Source of the DNA: Rothia nasimurium
Lineage (GTDB): Bacteria; Actinomycetota; Actinomycetes; Actinomycetales; Micrococcaceae
Length of the DNA stretch: 64,000 nucleotides
Reading direction: 5' to 3'
NCBI RefSeq assembly: GCF_928392795.1
Contig: NZ_CAKMTJ010000002.1
Span: 124,001 to 188,000 of the forward strand
A program made the translations under genes and the position numbers. Each line of letters opens with the position of its first letter. Within the stretch, counting starts at the first letter, position 1. Below are positions 62,759-64,000 of the stretch, one piece after another. The notes under the pieces were generated by a model that worked only from the letters and a program-made list of their open reading frames with translations, did no database searches and was not told where the DNA came from.

Positions 62759-63535
62759 TCACCCCCGTGCAGGGAGCACCAGTAACCGCCCCGTCACCGG
62801 GTGGGTGAGCACCTCAATGGGGTGGCCGTAGACCTCACTCAGCCGCTCTGCCGTGCAGACCTGCTGCGGGCGTCCTTGCGCCGCCACCTGCCCGCCTGCC
62901 AGCAGAACCAGCCGATCAGCGTAGGAGGCTGCCAAATCCAGGTCGTGCAGAACCACAATCACAGCAGCCCCCTGCCGGGCGTAGGCGCGGGCGCGGGTGA
63001 GGGTCTGCTCCTGGTGCAGAATATCGAGGGCAGCGGTGGGCTCGTCGAGCAGGAGCAGGGGAGTGCGCTGGGCAAAGACCCGGGCCAGGTGGGTGCGGCC
63101 GGCTTCGCCGCCCGAGAGGGTGCGGACGTCCCTGCCCGCCAGATGCCCGGTATCGGTGTCGGCAAGGGCGGCGGCGACAATCTCGTGATCCTGCTGGGCC
63201 TGCTCGGTGCCCCGCCAGGGGGCCCGGCCCATCTGGACCACCTGCTGCACGGTGTAGGAGAAGGCTACCGAGGTGTGCTGCAACAGCATGGCTCGAGTGC
63301 GGGCCAGCTCGACCGGCCGGTAGTCTGCCAGCGGACGTCCGCCCAGGGTAACCTGCCCCGAGCTGGGGGCAGCATCCCCTGCCAGCAGGGACAGCAGGGT
63401 CGATTTACCTGCCCCGTTGGGGCCGATAAGAGCTAGAACCTCACCGGGGGCAACCTCAAGTGAGACATCGTGCAGGATCTGCCGCCCGTTCACCCGGTAG
63501 CTGACCGAATCGGCGACGAGTAAAGGTGCGGTCAC
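62759..63535 (-). CDS. hmuV: Heme/iron-siderophore ABC transporter ATP-binding protein
   Basis: The 258-residue ATPase has Walker A GPNGAGKSTL, a HmuV-type Q-loop (MLLQHTSVAFSYTV), signature TLSGGEAGRTHLARVFAQ and Walker B LLLLDEPTAALDILHQ, then VIVVLHDLDLAASYADRLVL. These are the HmuV features of heme importers. The start is GTG, overlapping the upstream permease stop by four bases. Substrate may be heme or a siderophore; hmu is the best fit. Confidence 0.88.
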   Translation of the reverse strand: MTAPLLVADSVSYRVNGRQILHDVSLEVAPGEVLALIGPNGAGKSTLLSLLAGDAAPSSGQVTLGGRPLADYRPVELARTRAMLLQHTSVAFSYTVQQVVQMGRAPWRGTEQAQQDHEIVAAALADTDTGHLAGRDVRTLSGGEAGRTHLARVFAQRTPLLLLDEPTAALDILHQEQTLTRARAYARQGAAVIVVLHDLDLAASYADRLVLLAGGQVAAQGRPQQVCTAERLSEVYGHPIEVLTHPVTGRLLVLPARG

Positions 63536-64000
63536 AGGGCCCCCTTGGTTAGGGTTCGGCGGAGCAGGATAAAGAAGGTGGGGCCGCCCACCAGGGCGGT
63601 GAAGATGCCGATGGGCAGGTCGGCGAAGCTCACCAGGGTGCGGGCGGCGAGGTCGGAGGCCGCAATGAGCAGGGCACCGCCCAGGGCCGAGGCGGGTAGT
63701 AGTACCCGGTTGGAGGGCCCCACCACCATGCGGAGCAGATGCGGCACAATCAGACCCACAAAAGCGATAATGCCCGCGTAGGCGACCGCGGCCCCGGTGA
63801 GCAGGGCGGTGCAGACGATAGCTGCCAGGCGTAGGCGCTCTACATGAACACCCGAGTGGGCAGCGGCCCGCTCACCCAGGGCGAGCAGGTTGAGCTGCCG
63901 GGCCAAGAGAAAGCTACCGATAATACCGACACTCACAATCGGGGCACTGGTGGCTACCGCCGCCCAGGTCGCCCCATTCAGGGAGCCCATCTGCCAGAAG
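63532..64000 (-). CDS. hmuU: FecCD family ABC permease, 5' part missing (cut by window edge)
   Basis: The last ~155 residues of a BtuC/FecCD permease: VSVGIIGSFLLARQLNLLAL, LGERAAAHSGVHVERLR, then AGIIAFVGLIVPHLLRMVVG, which is the family signature, and DLAARTLVSFADLPIGIFTA plus LVGGPTFFILLRR. The frame is open across position 64000 (the start codon lies outside). It is translationally coupled to hmuV. It forms the membrane channel for heme or siderophore uptake. Confidence 0.9.
   Translation of the reverse strand, partial: FWQMGSLNGATWAAVATSAPIVSVGIIGSFLLARQLNLLALGERAAAHSGVHVERLRLAAIVCTALLTGAAVAYAGIIAFVGLIVPHLLRMVVGPSNRVLLPASALGGALLIAASDLAARTLVSFADLPIGIFTALVGGPTFFILLRRTLTKGAL

Overview
The window is high-GC (roughly 60%) actinobacterial chromosome. 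Gene content and protein style (PurA, CorA, an alanine/valine/glutamate/proline-rich NlpC protein, Tat-type signals, CtpE-like P-type ATPase, type I-E CRISPR repeats) suggest a Micrococcaceae member, most likely Rothia. The genus is inferred from memory of protein style, not from a search. No rRNA or tRNA gene was recognised.

Layout. 1-8.5 kb: metF (cut by the left edge) behind a SAM-I riboswitch, an aldo/keto reductase, a variant LMW-phosphatase/ArsC-like protein, a DUF4190/DUF4352-type membrane protein, purA, corA between two inverted copies of a palindromic terminator, and an MFS pump divergent from a TetR regulator. 8.5-20.5 kb: treC-treR with a visible operator, a MetE-like methionine synthase, a small gene with a GNAT enzyme, ilvD, an uncharacterised RNase H-fold protein, a DedA protein, and metY with a CoA-binding protein. 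20.5-24.6 kb: a wrecked type I-E CRISPR-Cas locus. The cas promoter and the first ~150 codons of cas3 (with an amber at codon 3) remain. They run straight into a ~2.5 kb AT-rich Tn916-type fragment (tet(M), a Cys-rich KTR gene, the tail of an orf9-like regulator), which runs straight into a CRISPR array lacking its leader and half of its first repeat. All other cas genes are absent here. 24.8-33.3 kb: pirin, a secreted NlpC/P60 protein, a secreted HEMTH metallopeptidase, and a PLP trans-sulfuration enzyme with an amino-acid ABC transporter. 33.4-41.2 kb: a RelE-type toxin-antitoxin pair, GNAT, TRIC channel, gamma-glutamylcyclotransferase-like protein, a glutathionylspermidine-synthase-like pair, acetyl-CoA synthetase behind a SAM-I riboswitch, and an AbiEi/DUF559 protein. 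41.4-46.2 kb: a sulfonate-type ABC operon behind a SAM-I riboswitch, divergent from a flavin monooxygenase behind a SAM-IV riboswitch. 46.2-64 kb: cardiolipin synthase, TetR, a 2-hydroxyacid dehydrogenase, an oligopeptide ABC system, a beta-glucoside PTS with a LicT/BglG-type antiterminator site, a CtpE-like ATPase, and hmuUV (cut by the right edge).

Themes. Sulfur and methionine metabolism recurs (metF, MetE-like, metY, gamma-lyase, two sulfur-type ABC importers, monooxygenase), with four SAM riboswitches, one unexpectedly in front of acsA. Intergenic regions carry at least three families of dispersed palindromes that behave as terminators. The most notable event is the replacement of the cas gene block by a tetracycline-resistance fragment.
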